NCBI RefSeq assembly: GCF_004194535.1
Contig: NZ_CP025781.1
Span: 4,377,512 to 4,441,511 of the forward strand
Direction of reading: 5' to 3'
Source of the DNA: Iodobacter fluviatilis
Lineage (GTDB): Bacteria; Pseudomonadota; Gammaproteobacteria; Burkholderiales; Chitinibacteraceae
Length of the DNA: 64,000 bases
Translations under genes and position numbers: made by a program
Part shown: positions 8,967 through 18,048 of the stretch, piece after piece
Layout: the number at the start of each line of letters is the position of its first letter
How positions within the stretch are numbered: the first letter of the stretch is position 1
Notes under the pieces: generated by a model
What the model saw: the letters and a program-made list of their open reading frames with translations, nothing else
Databases searched by the model: none
Told to the model about the DNA's origin: nothing

Positions 8967-10682
8967 ATGGCTTATCAAGTACTGGCACGCAAATGGCGGC
9001 CCAAATCATTCTCCCAACTGGTTGGGCAAGAACACGTGATCAAAGCGTTGGCAAATGCCTTCGAAAATGATCGATTACATCACGCCTATCTCTTAACCGG
9101 CACACGCGGCGTGGGTAAAACCACCATCGCGCGGATTATGGCAAAAGCGCTGAACTGCGAAACCGGCATTACGGCCACGCCCTGCGGCGTGTGCTCGGCG
9201 TGTACGCAAATCGATGCAGGGCGCTTTGTTGATCTACTTGAGATCGACGCGGCATCGAACACCGGTATCGACAATATTCGCGAAGTGCTCGACAACGCGC
9301 AGTATTCGCCAACAGCCGGGCGGTTCAAAGTGTACATCATCGACGAAGTACACATGCTGTCAAAAAATGCCTTTAACGCCATGCTTAAAACGCTGGAAGA
9401 GCCGCCTGCCCACGTTAAATTTATTTTAGCCACAACGGATCCGCAAAAAGTTCCGATCACGGTATTGAGCCGCTGCTTGCAATTCTCCCTGCGCCAAATG
9501 ACGCCACAGCAAGTTTCCGGCCATCTACAGCAAGTATTACAAGCAGAAAACCTCCCGTTTGAGCAGGGTGCGCTCAATATTATAGGCCATGCGGCCAATG
9601 GCTCGATGCGAGATGCGCTCAGCCTATTAGATCAGGCGATTGCCTTCGGTGGCGGCGATGTAGGCGAATTAGCCGTGCGCGCCATGTTGGGCGCGGTAGA
9701 CCAAAGTTATTTATTTGAAATTTTAGAAGCGCTTATTGCAGGAGATGGCACCGCCGTTTTAGCCAGCGCCGATGCCATTGCTGGCCGAGGCTTATCCTAT
9801 GAATCCGCGCTGCACGAACTAGCCCATTTGCTACATCAAGTTGCCGTCGCCCAAGCCGTACCCAAAGCACTGGCAGACGATTTGCCCCAGCGTGAGCAAA
9901 TTGCCGCGCTAGCCCTTATCATGAGCCCCGAAGACGCACAGCTCTATTACCAAATCGCCCTGCATGGCCGACGTGATTTGCCGCTCGCCCCAGATGAATA
10001 CGCAGGTTTTAGCATGACACTACTGCGCATGCTAGCCTTCGCGCCAGCAGCGTCAAATCAAATTCTCCCTGCGGCAACGAATAAAACATTGCCAACGATA
10101 GCTGATCAGCCGTCAGACGCATTGACTCATCAAGCATCTCCTGTGGCATCGATCCAAACAGCACCTGCCGCACCTCATCATCTATCTCCGGCCAAAGCTG
10201 AACAGGCGGCACCACGCCCACCAATTAGCGATGAGCCGCATTACAATGCGCCACCTTGGCATGAAGAAGAACACGCCGCACCAGCTCCCGCCACTCAAGC
10301 TGGCCCATTTAAAGGCGACTGGCGTGCACTCATCTTGCAGCTTAAGTTGGGCGCCGCAGGCATGCTGGCACAAAACGCGGAGTTAATTGGCTATACCGAT
10401 AGTTCGATCGAGCTATTGGTAGGTGAAGAACACACCGCCGTTGCAAGCCGTGCCTATCAAGAAAAACTACGTGAAGCGCTTAGCAATCACTTTGGTAAAG
10501 ATATTTTACTGACCATTACCCTCGGCTCGGCCAGTGGCGACACCCCCGCTGCCATTGCCTTAAGAGAAAAGATGTCCCGCCTTGCAAACGCAACGCAATC
10601 TATTCAAAACGATCCCTTTGTACAATCTGTGGTGCGCGATTTTGGAGCGACGGTTATTCCGGACTCTATCAAGCCTTTATAA
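8967..10682 (+). CDS. dnaX: DNA polymerase III subunit gamma/tau (DnaX)
   Basis: Clamp-loader ATPase that opens the beta clamp and ties the replicase together. 571 residues. The AAA+ domain carries Walker A LLTGTRGVGKTTIARIMAKAL, four zinc cysteines (C-CGVCSAC), Walker B YIIDEVHMLSKNAFNAMLK, and sensor 1 LATTDPQKVPITVLSRCLQF. A Pro/Ala-rich linker at about 350-450 leads into the tau-specific C-terminal domain (GPFKGDWRALILQLKLGAAGMLAQ). No A-rich slippery heptamer like the one that makes gamma in E. coli was noticed around the linker, so a separate gamma form is not supported here. ybaB and recR follow, the classical dnaX-ybaB-recR order. Confidence 0.97.
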   Translation: MAYQVLARKWRPKSFSQLVGQEHVIKALANAFENDRLHHAYLLTGTRGVGKTTIARIMAKALNCETGITATPCGVCSACTQIDAGRFVDLLEIDAASNTGIDNIREVLDNAQYSPTAGRFKVYIIDEVHMLSKNAFNAMLKTLEEPPAHVKFILATTDPQKVPITVLSRCLQFSLRQMTPQQVSGHLQQVLQAENLPFEQGALNIIGHAANGSMRDALSLLDQAIAFGGGDVGELAVRAMLGAVDQSYLFEILEALIAGDGTAVLASADAIAGRGLSYESALHELAHLLHQVAVAQAVPKALADDLPQREQIAALALIMSPEDAQLYYQIALHGRRDLPLAPDEYAGFSMTLLRMLAFAPAASNQILPAATNKTLPTIADQPSDALTHQASPVASIQTAPAAPHHLSPAKAEQAAPRPPISDEPHYNAPPWHEEEHAAPAPATQAGPFKGDWRALILQLKLGAAGMLAQNAELIGYTDSSIELLVGEEHTAVASRAYQEKLREALSNHFGKDILLTITLGSASGDTPAAIALREKMSRLANATQSIQNDPFVQSVVRDFGATVIPDSIKPL

Positions 10683-10818
10683 AGCGATTAGCAGCATAAG
10701 CTGTAAAGATTTTGTAGGGAGGGTACTTGCCCACGCGGCAATCCGAGCAAGATAAGCGCTTTGCCCGACCCACATTTTATTAAACCAATGTAAACAGTTT
10801 AACCAAGGAGTAACGACG

Positions 10819-11148
10819 ATGTTTGGTAAAGCCGGCATGGGCAATCTGATGAAACAAGCCCAACAAATGCAAGAAAACATGGAAAAAGCTAAGAACGAAT
10901 TGGCAACCGTAGAAGTAGAAGGCCAAGCCGGTGCAGGCATGGTTAAAGTGGTGATGACTTGTGCCAACGTGGTAAAACGCGTCAGCCTAGACGACAGCCT
11001 ACTTAGCGATGATAAAGACATGCTAGAAGACCTGATCGCTGCGGCCTTTAACGATGCAGTACGTAAGGCAGAAACAACATCTACAGCAAAAATGGCTGGC
11101 TTTACTGCCGGCATGCAACTGCCACCTGGCTTTAAAATGCCGTTTTAA
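10819..11148 (+). CDS. ybaB: YbaB/EbfC nucleoid-associated protein
   Basis: Small dimeric DNA-binding protein of 109 residues linked to nucleoid structure and recombination. It starts [21 protein letters not shown], a Met/Gln-rich helix typical of the family, continues with the beta-sheet core [18 protein letters not shown] and ends [12 protein letters not shown], the well-conserved C-terminus. AAGGAG lies 8 nt before the ATG. It sits between dnaX and recR, which is its usual place. Confidence 0.96.
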   Translation: MFGKAGMGNLMKQAQQMQENMEKAKNELATVEVEGQAGAGMVKVVMTCANVVKRVSLDDSLLSDDKDMLEDLIAAAFNDAVRKAETTSTAKMAGFTAGMQLPPGFKMPF

Positions 11149-11170
11149 TCTGGCTTTTGGGTGCTAAACC

Positions 11171-11276
11171 TTAAACCACAGGGCACACAAGGGGCATAGA
11201 GTCTCGTAGAGAAAACCACGTGTCAGCACGTCTTCTCTATGTGACTCTGCGCTCTCCATTTATTCTGTGGAGCAAG
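11171..11276. repeat. Extended imperfect palindrome between ybaB and recR
   Basis: The left half (AAACCACAGGGCACACAAGG, then AGAGTC, TAGAGAA, CCACGTG) is mirrored by the right half (CACGT, TTCTCTA, GACTCT, GCGCTCTCC, TTCTGTGG). The pattern resembles dispersed ERIC/REP-like palindromes of the 'ACCACAGAGG...CCTCTGTGGT' kind. It would form a long hairpin in the ybaB-recR transcript. No second copy was recognised in the window. Confidence 0.55.
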
Positions 11277-11367
11277 GTGTAGCACCTTTCCACATTCAGC
11301 TATAACATTGATCCTTAAGTATATTTTTTAGGGCATTCATCACCGTTTTTTATACTTAAAGAAGCAT

Positions 11368-11964
11368 ATGTCCACGCCTCCATCCCTGCATACACTGATC
11401 TCCGCATTAAAAACACTTCCTGGTATTGGCCCCAAATCCGCGCAAAGAATGGCTTTTTATTTAATGCAGCGCGATCAAAAAGGCGCAGCAAACTTAGCCA
11501 CAGCGCTAAATAACGCCTTGGGCAAACTCAAGCATTGCAGCCTGTGCAATACCTTTGCTGAGGTCGATCTGTGTGATGTGTGTAGCGATGAAAAACGCGA
11601 ACAAAACCTACTCTGCGTCGTTGAAATGCCGACTGATCTGATGATGCTGGAACAAACGCTGGCTTTTCATGGCCGCTATTTTGTCTTGATGGGTAGGCTT
11701 AGCCCGCTGGATGGGATTGGCCCTAGCGATATCGCCCTGCAAAGGCTGCTAGAGCGCGCCAGCGATGGCATTGTGGAAGAAGTTATTTTAGCCACCAACT
11801 TTACTACCGAAGGCGAAGCCACCGCCCATTATTTAGCAGAAATGTTACGTGCACGCGGGCTAAAAGTAAGCCGTATTGCACGAGGCATGCCCGTTGGCGG
11901 CGAGCTAGAACACGTCGATGCCGGTACCCTAGCCCAAGCTATGTTGGAACGGCGTAGCGTTTAA
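11368..11964 (+). CDS. recR: Recombination protein RecR
   Basis: Works with RecF and RecO to load RecA onto gapped DNA. 198 residues with the helix-hairpin-helix [20 protein letters not shown], a zinc finger (C-SLC...CDVC), and the Toprim domain ([32 protein letters not shown]) ending in the Walker-B-like segment [22 protein letters not shown]. Length and all domains are normal. It is separated from ybaB by 219 bp that hold a palindromic repeat. Confidence 0.97.
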   Translation: MSTPPSLHTLISALKTLPGIGPKSAQRMAFYLMQRDQKGAANLATALNNALGKLKHCSLCNTFAEVDLCDVCSDEKREQNLLCVVEMPTDLMMLEQTLAFHGRYFVLMGRLSPLDGIGPSDIALQRLLERASDGIVEEVILATNFTTEGEATAHYLAEMLRARGLKVSRIARGMPVGGELEHVDAGTLAQAMLERRSV

Positions 11965-11971
11965 AGGCTCA

Positions 11972-12304
11972 CTAGTGCGTCGACATTTTAGAAAAAAGCT
12001 GTAGCACCACCACACCGCTCACGATCAAACTTAAGCCAATAATCGCGGGCCAGTCTGGCTTTTGCCCATAAAGCAACATTGCCCCCACCGTCACCAGCAC
12101 AATCCCCATCCCCGACCAAATGGCATAAGCCATCCCAACAGGCACGCTTTTTAGTACCATAGACAGCAGCCAAAACGCCATACCATAGCCGATCACCACC
12201 ACCATACTGGGCATCAAACGACTAAACCCCTCAGTGGCCTTCAATGCCGAAGTAGCCACCACCTCCGCCACAATCGCTAGCGCTAATAATAAATATGCAT
12301 TCAT
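11972..12304 (-). CDS. Small multidrug resistance (SMR) efflux protein, EmrE/QacE type
   Basis: Proton-coupled exporter of cationic compounds in the inner membrane, expected to work as a dimer. 110 residues form four membrane helices. Glu14 in [20 protein letters not shown] is the conserved charged residue that binds both proton and substrate; [19 protein letters not shown] is the family signature in helix 3. The ATSALK and AIWSG patterns fit the drug-exporting branch better than the guanidinium (SugE/Gdx) branch, but substrates cannot be fixed by eye. It is convergent with recR with 7 bp between stop codons. Confidence 0.88.
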   Translation of the reverse strand: MNAYLLLALAIVAEVVATSALKATEGFSRLMPSMVVVIGYGMAFWLLSMVLKSVPVGMAYAIWSGMGIVLVTVGAMLLYGQKPDWPAIIGLSLIVSGVVVLQLFSKMSTH

Positions 12305-12420
12305 AAATAAACACCCAAAAACAAGCCCACCATCTTACGATAAGTGAGCTTGCTGTAATGAGCGAATAATTACTAACGCCCCCTCTGACTGAGGCTTACG
12401 TAACGAAAAACCCGCGTACT

Positions 12421-12549
12421 CTAGGGTCTGTTGACGTTTCATTCGCAATTGACCCTTCGGGTTGGCTGCATTTTTGGGGTGGTACGGCGTTAAAACTAGT
12501 CAAATCTTGCGTTTTACAGTTGGGCAAATTAAGTCCGACAAGCTGCAAT
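12421..12549. repeat. Truncated MITE-like repeat (family 1) with possible family 2 end
   Basis: Begins with CTAGGGTCTGTTGACGTTTC as in the full copy at 16881-17149 and continues with a segment related to that copy's interior (CCCTTCGGGTT...CATTTTTGGGG...TACGGCGTTAA). Its right terminal repeat is missing. The last bases (TTAAGTCCGACAAGCTGC) look like a worn end of the other repeat family at 23934 and 37991. Confidence 0.6.
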
Positions 12550-12550
12550 G

Positions 12551-13642
12551 CTATTCAATTCTTAATCCACTTTCTACATCAAAAATCACCGCCTTACTCA
12601 TATCCAAGGATAAACGCAGTGTCTCACCCGGCCGTTTAACGGCCCTTGGATGAACACGCGCCACAACAGGGCTGTGATTTATTTCAGTAAAGATCATGGT
12701 ATCCGGCCCAGTTGGCTCGGTTAATTGCACCAGACAGCCCAAACCATGAACATCGCTTGCCACCACATCTAATTGCTCAGGCCGAATACCCAACAATATC
12801 TTTTGTCCCACTCGATTTTTTAATTCTGCACTTTGTTTAACGGCTAAAAATTGAATATCACTTTCCGATTGCAAACTCACCCCAATTACACCGTCTTGCT
12901 CGGCCAAATGGCAGGGAATAAAATTCATTGAGGGTGAGCCAATAAAACCTGCCACAAATAAATTTGTAGGCTTTTCGTAAATAGCTTGCGGGCTGCCAAA
13001 CTGTTGAATCACCCCGTCTTTCATCACCGCTATTTTATCGCCTAGCGTCATCGCCTCTATTTGATCATGCGTTACATAAACAATGGTGGTTTTTAAGCGC
13101 TGATGCAATTGCTTAATTTCTGTGCGCATTTCCACCCGCAATTTAGCGTCTAAATTAGAAAGCGGCTCGTCAAATAAAAATAAAATTGGATTTCTAGCCA
13201 AAGCGCGCGCCATTGCCACCCGCTGCCGCTGCCCCCCGGATAATTCAGCCGGTTTACGCTGTAACAGCGGGCTAATTTGCAGCATTTTAGATACACGTTC
13301 AATAATCTCATCCTGTTCTACTTTAGGCACACCACGCGTTTCTAAACCAAATGCAATATTCTGCCGCACGCTCATGGTGGGATAAAGCGCATAGCTTTGA
13401 AACACCATCGCAATATCCCGATCTTTTGGTGGCACATTATTCATTTTTCGCCCAGCGATATAAATTTCACCACTCGTTGGCGCGTCTAAGCCCGCAATAA
13501 TATTCATGAGCGTAGATTTACCACAGCCAGAAGGCCCTACTAAGATTAGGAATTCGCCCGCTTCAATGGAAATATCAATGCCTTTTAAAATATCAGTATC
13601 ACCAAAACTTTTGATGATATTTTTAATTGCCAGTGCGCCCAT
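12551..13642 (-). CDS. Sugar ABC transporter ATP-binding protein (MalK/UgpC/GtsD type)
   Basis: Energises uptake through the two permeases encoded upstream. 363 residues with Walker A GPSGCGKSTLMNIIAGL, Q-loop VFQSYALYP, signature LSGGQRQRVAMARAL, Walker B PILFLFDEPLSNLDAKLR and switch His in VYVTHDQIEAMTLGDKIAV. A C-terminal OB-fold (TOBE) domain from about 235 onward is typical of MalK-like subunits shared by sugar importers. It is last of four genes on the minus strand, after gtsC with a 74-bp gap. AGAAGGA precedes the ATG. Confidence 0.92.
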   Translation of the reverse strand: MGALAIKNIIKSFGDTDILKGIDISIEAGEFLILVGPSGCGKSTLMNIIAGLDAPTSGEIYIAGRKMNNVPPKDRDIAMVFQSYALYPTMSVRQNIAFGLETRGVPKVEQDEIIERVSKMLQISPLLQRKPAELSGGQRQRVAMARALARNPILFLFDEPLSNLDAKLRVEMRTEIKQLHQRLKTTIVYVTHDQIEAMTLGDKIAVMKDGVIQQFGSPQAIYEKPTNLFVAGFIGSPSMNFIPCHLAEQDGVIGVSLQSESDIQFLAVKQSAELKNRVGQKILLGIRPEQLDVVASDVHGLGCLVQLTEPTGPDTMIFTEINHSPVVARVHPRAVKRPGETLRLSLDMSKAVIFDVESGLRIE

Positions 13643-13716
13643 TATTAAATCCTTCTGGTATTAGTGCAGTACCACGTGGGTAAATAAACCCTACCCACCT
13701 TAAATAATTAGAAATA

Positions 13717-14568
13717 TTAACCTTTTACCGCACCGGCAGTTAAACCACGCACAAAATATTTACCTGCAAACACATACACCAAAATAGTGGGCAAGGCGGC
13801 AATAATGGCAGCAGCCATATCTACGTTATATTCTTTAACCGAGGTGGAGGTATTAGCAAGATTATTTAAACCAACCGTAATCGGCTGGCTATCCCCTGCC
13901 GAAAAAACCACTCCAAATAAAAAATCATTCCAGATATTGGTAAATTGCCAAATAAGCGTCACCATAATAATGGGTGTCGACATAGGCAGAATGATTTTAA
14001 AGAAAATTCGCCAAAACCCCGCACCATCTAGCCGTGCAGCTTTAATCAGCTCATCCGGGATACCCACGTAGTAATTTCTAAAAAACAAAGTAGTTGAGGC
14101 TAATCCACAGACCACATGCACAAACACCAGCCCTGTTGTAGAGCTGGCAATACCCATCCAACCTAAGGTCTGTGCCATAGGCAGCAGCAATACTTGAAAC
14201 GGCATAAATACGCCAAATAAAATCATGGCAAATATAATTTCAGAACCTTTAAAGCGCCATTTTGCTAAAACATAGCCATTAATTGCACCTAACGCAGTAG
14301 AGATTAATACACCAGGAATCACCATTCGTACTGAATTATAGAAATAAGAAGATAAACCGCGGCACTCTACCCCCGTACAAGCAGATGACCAAGCTTTACC
14401 CCAAGCAGCAAAAGAAATGTCCGTAGGAAAAGAAAGTAAATTACCGCTTCTGATTTCTTCTAATCCTTTAACTGAGGTAATAAACATCACATAAAGTGGC
14501 AATAGATAATAAAAAGCAGTGAGACACAGTACGGTATAAAGCAGGATTCTGCCCAATGTATTAGCCAT
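13717..14568 (-). CDS. gtsC: Sugar ABC transporter permease (GtsC/MalG type)
   Basis: Inner-membrane subunit of the importer, 283 residues with six predicted membrane segments. The EAA loop, which docks on the ATPase, is seen as DELIKAARLDGAGFWRIFFKIILPMSTP. Its start overlaps the stop of the preceding permease gene by 8 bp, a sign of coupled translation. The sequence around the second loop (GKAWSSACTGVECRGLSSYFYNSVRM) is typical of the glucose/mannose GtsC group. The symbol is by analogy with pseudomonad gtsABCD; substrate is inferred. Confidence 0.88.
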   Translation of the reverse strand: MANTLGRILLYTVLCLTAFYYLLPLYVMFITSVKGLEEIRSGNLLSFPTDISFAAWGKAWSSACTGVECRGLSSYFYNSVRMVIPGVLISTALGAINGYVLAKWRFKGSEIIFAMILFGVFMPFQVLLLPMAQTLGWMGIASSTTGLVFVHVVCGLASTTLFFRNYYVGIPDELIKAARLDGAGFWRIFFKIILPMSTPIIMVTLIWQFTNIWNDFLFGVVFSAGDSQPITVGLNNLANTSTSVKEYNVDMAAAIIAALPTILVYVFAGKYFVRGLTAGAVKG

Positions 14569-15460
14569 TCTTTTTACCTCGCAATTCGGAATAAAGATAA
14601 GGCACCACTAAAGCGGCCACCGTGGCCAGCATCATCATAGAGCTGGCCGCACCTACACCCATTTGCCCACGGGTAAATGCCATGGCATACATAAAGGTGG
14701 CGGGTACATCGGATGAAAATCCAGGTCCACCACCAGTTAAAGCCATGACTAAATCAAAGCTCTTAATTGCGATATGCGATAAAATCATTAGGGTAGAAAA
14801 AAATACCGGCCTTAAAGCTGGAAGGATTATTTTCCAATATATTCTGGATAAATATGCGCCATCAATTTGCGCTGCTTTTATAATTGAATCATCAACCCCA
14901 CGCAAACCCGCCAAAAACAATGCCATTACAAAACCTGAAGATTGCCATACACCGGCAATTACCACGGTATAAATTGACATCTCTGAATTGACTAACCAAT
15001 CAAAGGTAAAATGAATAAATCCCCAGTCATGCATGAGCTTTTCCAAACCCAAACCAGGATTTAACATCCATTTCCACGCGGTGCCCGTTACGACAAAAGA
15101 TAAAGCCATTGGGTACAAATATATAGTACGCAATATGCCTTCCCCCCGTATTTTTTGATCTAGAAAAATAGCCAAACCAATCCCAATTGCCATACCACTA
15201 CCAATAAATAAACTCGCAAAAATAAATAGATTTTTTACTGCAACCCACCAACGCTCATTTTCAAACAATATTTGATATTGCGCCAACCCTGCCCAGGTTA
15301 AATTAGGCATTAAGCGCGAGGTGGTAAAAGATAAATAACCATTCCAAATAATAAAACCATATAAAAAGATCAGCGTTAATAAAAAAGACGGCGCTAGAAC
15401 GAGGCGCGGCAGCCAGCGCTCTGTGAAGCCGTAATGCGCCTCTTGAGCTGATATAGACAT
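14561..15460 (-). CDS. gtsB: Sugar ABC transporter permease (GtsB/MalF type)
   Basis: Second membrane subunit, 299 residues with six membrane segments (first at about 18-40, LVLAPSFLLTLIFLYGFIIWN). The EAA loop reads DDSIIKAAQIDGAYLSRIYWKIILPALRP. It lies between the binding protein and the second permease, with an 8-bp overlap with gtsC, in the usual order of carbohydrate uptake operons. Assignment to the GtsB branch rests on the binding protein next to it. Confidence 0.88.
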   Translation of the reverse strand: MSISAQEAHYGFTERWLPRLVLAPSFLLTLIFLYGFIIWNGYLSFTTSRLMPNLTWAGLAQYQILFENERWWVAVKNLFIFASLFIGSGMAIGIGLAIFLDQKIRGEGILRTIYLYPMALSFVVTGTAWKWMLNPGLGLEKLMHDWGFIHFTFDWLVNSEMSIYTVVIAGVWQSSGFVMALFLAGLRGVDDSIIKAAQIDGAYLSRIYWKIILPALRPVFFSTLMILSHIAIKSFDLVMALTGGGPGFSSDVPATFMYAMAFTRGQMGVGAASSMMMLATVAALVVPYLYSELRGKKNG

Positions 15461-15523
15461 GGGTTTCTCCGGCAGCGAATGATTCAGTAAGAGGCAGCCT
15501 TGCTGCCCCTTGGCAGTACTAAC

Positions 15524-16771
15524 TTATTTTGTTTTTGCAGCCGCCGCTAATTTAACGCTAGCTTGCTGAGCGGTCATTGAATCATTATTCCAAAATTGCG
15601 AAATCACATCCGCTACAGCACCTTGGGTGGCGGAATGCATCGCCATACCGTGCGCCCAAGACGGGAGTAAAGATCCTTTAGCAGATGTTGCTTTAAAGTC
15701 TTCAGCCGATTTTTTGCCGCAATCATCAAATTTGCTCATATTCATGCCTTGGCGCACGGGAATCGAGCCTTTATTCAAGTTAAACACTTCTTGAAACTCT
15801 GGACTCATCAATGTAACCGCCAAATCTTTCTGCCCTTTTTCAGCGTCTTTATTCGGCAGTTTGAACATCGCAAAGCTATCGATATTAAAAGTGTACGCTG
15901 CAGCCGTACCTGGGGCAGCTACACAGAGAAAGTCTTTACCTGGCACTTTACCCGCGGCTAAAAATTCACCCTTAGCCCAGTCACCCATAATTTGCATAGC
16001 AGCCTTGCCATTAATCACCATCGACGTGGCTAGATTCCATTCGCGGCCAGGGGCATTTTTATCGGTATAAGGCTTGAGTTTTTTGTAGGTCGTAAGCACC
16101 TTAATCATATTGGCGCTTTGTAGCGTGGCGGGGTCGAGTTGAATAAAGGCTTTTTTATAGAAATCACTGCCACCCACACCCAGTGCAACGGCTTCAAACA
16201 CAGTAGCGTCTTGCCAAGGCTGCCCACCATAGGCCAAGGGCTGGATACCTGCTTTTTGCAAAGCATCGGCGGCTTTAAAAAACTCATCCCAAGTTGTTGG
16301 CACCTTGGCGTTGGCTTTTTTAAATAACTCAGGATTCACCCACAGCCAATTTACCCGATGCACATTCACTGGAGCGGCAACATAGCTGCCTTTATATTTC
16401 ATTACATTTGCCACAACAGGAGGCAAAAGCTTATCCCAGCCTTCTTTTTTTGCGACATCATCAAGAGATGCTAGTACACCTTCATCACCCCATTCTTGAA
16501 TAGAGGGGCCTTTGATTTGTGCTGCTGCGGGTGGCTGCCCAGATACAACGCGGGTTTTAAGCGCCGTCATGGCGTTATCCCCTGCGCCACCTGCTACTGC
16601 AAAATCTTTCCACTTGTGCCCTTTGGCCTCAAGCATTTTTTTAAGTTCGACTGCGGCTTTAGCTTCTCCGCCAGAAGTCCACCAATGTAATACCTCTACA
16701 TCAGCAGCGTGCACAGAAAATGCAATAGAAAAACTCGCCGCCAGCAAACTCACTTTCAGTTTTTTCATCAT
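15524..16771 (-). CDS. gtsA: Sugar ABC transporter substrate-binding protein (GtsA-like, glucose/mannose)
   Basis: Periplasmic binding protein, 415 residues, that delivers a sugar to the permeases. The signal peptide is MMKKLKVSLLAASFSIAFSVHA, followed by ADVEVLHWWTSGGEAKA, the start typical of the GtsA/glucose group of family 1 binding proteins. Other recognisable blocks are VNVHRVNWLWVNPELFKKA, GGQPWQDATVFEAVAL and MQIMGDWAKGEF. AGAGGAA precedes the start. It heads a four-gene operon gtsA-gtsB-gtsC-ATPase. Glucose and mannose are the likely ligands by family resemblance, not by proof. Confidence 0.9.
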   Translation of the reverse strand: MMKKLKVSLLAASFSIAFSVHAADVEVLHWWTSGGEAKAAVELKKMLEAKGHKWKDFAVAGGAGDNAMTALKTRVVSGQPPAAAQIKGPSIQEWGDEGVLASLDDVAKKEGWDKLLPPVVANVMKYKGSYVAAPVNVHRVNWLWVNPELFKKANAKVPTTWDEFFKAADALQKAGIQPLAYGGQPWQDATVFEAVALGVGGSDFYKKAFIQLDPATLQSANMIKVLTTYKKLKPYTDKNAPGREWNLATSMVINGKAAMQIMGDWAKGEFLAAGKVPGKDFLCVAAPGTAAAYTFNIDSFAMFKLPNKDAEKGQKDLAVTLMSPEFQEVFNLNKGSIPVRQGMNMSKFDDCGKKSAEDFKATSAKGSLLPSWAHGMAMHSATQGAVADVISQFWNNDSMTAQQASVKLAAAAKTK

Positions 16772-16880
16772 CGATTTCCTCTCGTTGAATACGCACCTAA
16801 GTGTATCTGTACGCTGGACTTACTTTATGCCAAAGGCAAGAGTAATTCAAATGAGGCGAAATACGACTGGGCAATAAACT

Positions 16881-17149
16881 TAGGGTCTGTTGACGTTTCA
16901 TTCACAATTGCGCTGAGCCGGAAAACGGCCAGGCACAAGGCGTGTGACGAAGACAATAACTGGTTATTGTCGAGGAGCATAACGCAGTGAATGGCCATTT
17001 TCCGGCTCAGCCCTTCGGGTTTAGCCCATTTTTGGGGCTGCACGGCGTTAATAATCGCTCATGGTACGTGTACCATGTCACAATTTTCTCCTTGTTCAGC
17101 CCCAAAACTGGGCCAAACGCCGCCGTGAATGAAACGTCAACAGACCCTA
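16881..17149. repeat. Complete MITE-like element, family 1
   Basis: Perfect 25-bp terminal inverted repeats at 16881-16905 and 17125-17149, each beginning TAGGGTCTGTTGACGTTTCA from the outside, enclose 219 bp without a convincing gene. Inside, a second inverted pair (GCTGAGCCGGAAAACGGCC near 16911 and its complement near 16992-17010) would fold a long internal hairpin. The TA at each end is compatible with a TA target duplication. It fills most of the gap between the gts operon promoter side and the response regulator gene. Confidence 0.8.
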
Positions 17150-17198
17150 GGGCGAACACCCTATCAAGGTAGAAATATAGTTTATTTTAAAGGTGGAT

Positions 17199-17232
17199 AA
17201 ATATGGGCTAGCTTGGCGCTAGCCATATTTTT
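17199..17232. terminator. Possible bidirectional terminator
   Basis: Arms AAATATGGGCTAGC and GCTAGCCATATTT, with one bulged base and a 5-nt loop, are followed by a short T run on the plus strand. It lies between the repeat element and the stop of the response regulator gene, so it may end that transcript. Confidence 0.4.
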
Positions 17233-17336
17233 ATGGCTTCGTTTATGCCAAGCAAAGCCGATTAAACTGCAGCACTTAAAACAGTTCGTATTGTTGCCCC
17301 CCAAAACAAGCAACAACACGAACCGAAAACTTAGGC

Positions 17337-17945
17337 CTAAATCTCAGAAATTTGCACGCCTTTTAAAGAGGCCGCTAAGCCCCCTGCTGAGCGAACTTTT
17401 AGCTTGGTATAGATACGAGCACGATGCACTTCAACCGTTTTAATGCTGATTTCTAATTCATCAGCTATTTGCTTATTAAGCCGCCCAGTTAATAGCTCAC
17501 GCAATACCTCACGCTCACGCGGGGTAAGACTTTCTAAGCGCTCATCTAAGGATTGGCGGGCATTCCAAGCACTGCGCGCTTCTTCATCCCTCGCTAAGCA
17601 AGCTTCGATTCTAGAAACCAACAAACTATAATCGCAAGGTTTTTCTAAGAAATCCATTACCCCATCTTTTACCGCAGCAACGGCCATAGGCACATCGGCG
17701 TGGCCGGTTAAGAAAATAACTGGCGGCAAATAAAAAGATGTTTTTAGCTCACTATATAGCTCAAGACCACTCATGCCCGTCATACGGACATCAATAATTA
17801 AGCAACTATAATCTGCCGCATCCGCTTCATTTAGAAAGTGCTCTGCAGACTCAAAACCAAACACCGGCCATTGATGAGCTTCAAATAAAATTTGTAGCGC
17901 GTCACGTACAGCAGAGTCATCATCAATTACAGCAATAGGTCGCAT
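17337..17945 (-). CDS. FixJ/NarL-like response regulator with LuxR-type DNA-binding domain
   Basis: Two-component response regulator, 202 residues. Receiver domain at 1-120: acidic pocket IDDDSA, phosphoacceptor Asp in CLIIDVRMTGMSGLELY, Thr in VIFLTGHADVPMAV and Lys in FLEKPCDY. A linker leads to an HTH_LuxR domain (LTPREREVLRELLTGRLNKQIADELEISIKTVEVHRARIYTKL). This is the FixJ/TodT/StyR layout. The gene lies 103 bp after the sensor kinase gene on the same strand and is its obvious partner. The nearest likely targets are the gts sugar operon, which is only a guess from position. Confidence 0.92.
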   Translation of the reverse strand: MRPIAVIDDDSAVRDALQILFEAHQWPVFGFESAEHFLNEADAADYSCLIIDVRMTGMSGLELYSELKTSFYLPPVIFLTGHADVPMAVAAVKDGVMDFLEKPCDYSLLVSRIEACLARDEEARSAWNARQSLDERLESLTPREREVLRELLTGRLNKQIADELEISIKTVEVHRARIYTKLKVRSAGGLAASLKGVQISEI

Positions 17946-18048
17946 ACAATTACCTTTAATAGATAGTAATAATTCAAAAGCGCTAGGGAATAAGCGTAAT
18001 CACTTCTCACATCATCATTCAATCTACATATAAAAATATAATCAGTGA

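Noticed and set aside
9086..9598. Long minus-strand frame of 170 codons opposite dnaX
   Set aside because: Shadow of the conserved dnaX ATPase domain; no family resemblance or ribosome site.
8967..10682. Programmed frameshift in dnaX producing gamma
   Set aside because: No slippery A-rich heptamer with a following stem was seen near the end of the ATPase part.
10683..10818. Possible small RNA (SRP RNA) between dnaX and ybaB
   Set aside because: The conserved SRP tetraloop and asymmetric-loop sequence are absent; only a short GC-rich stretch is present.
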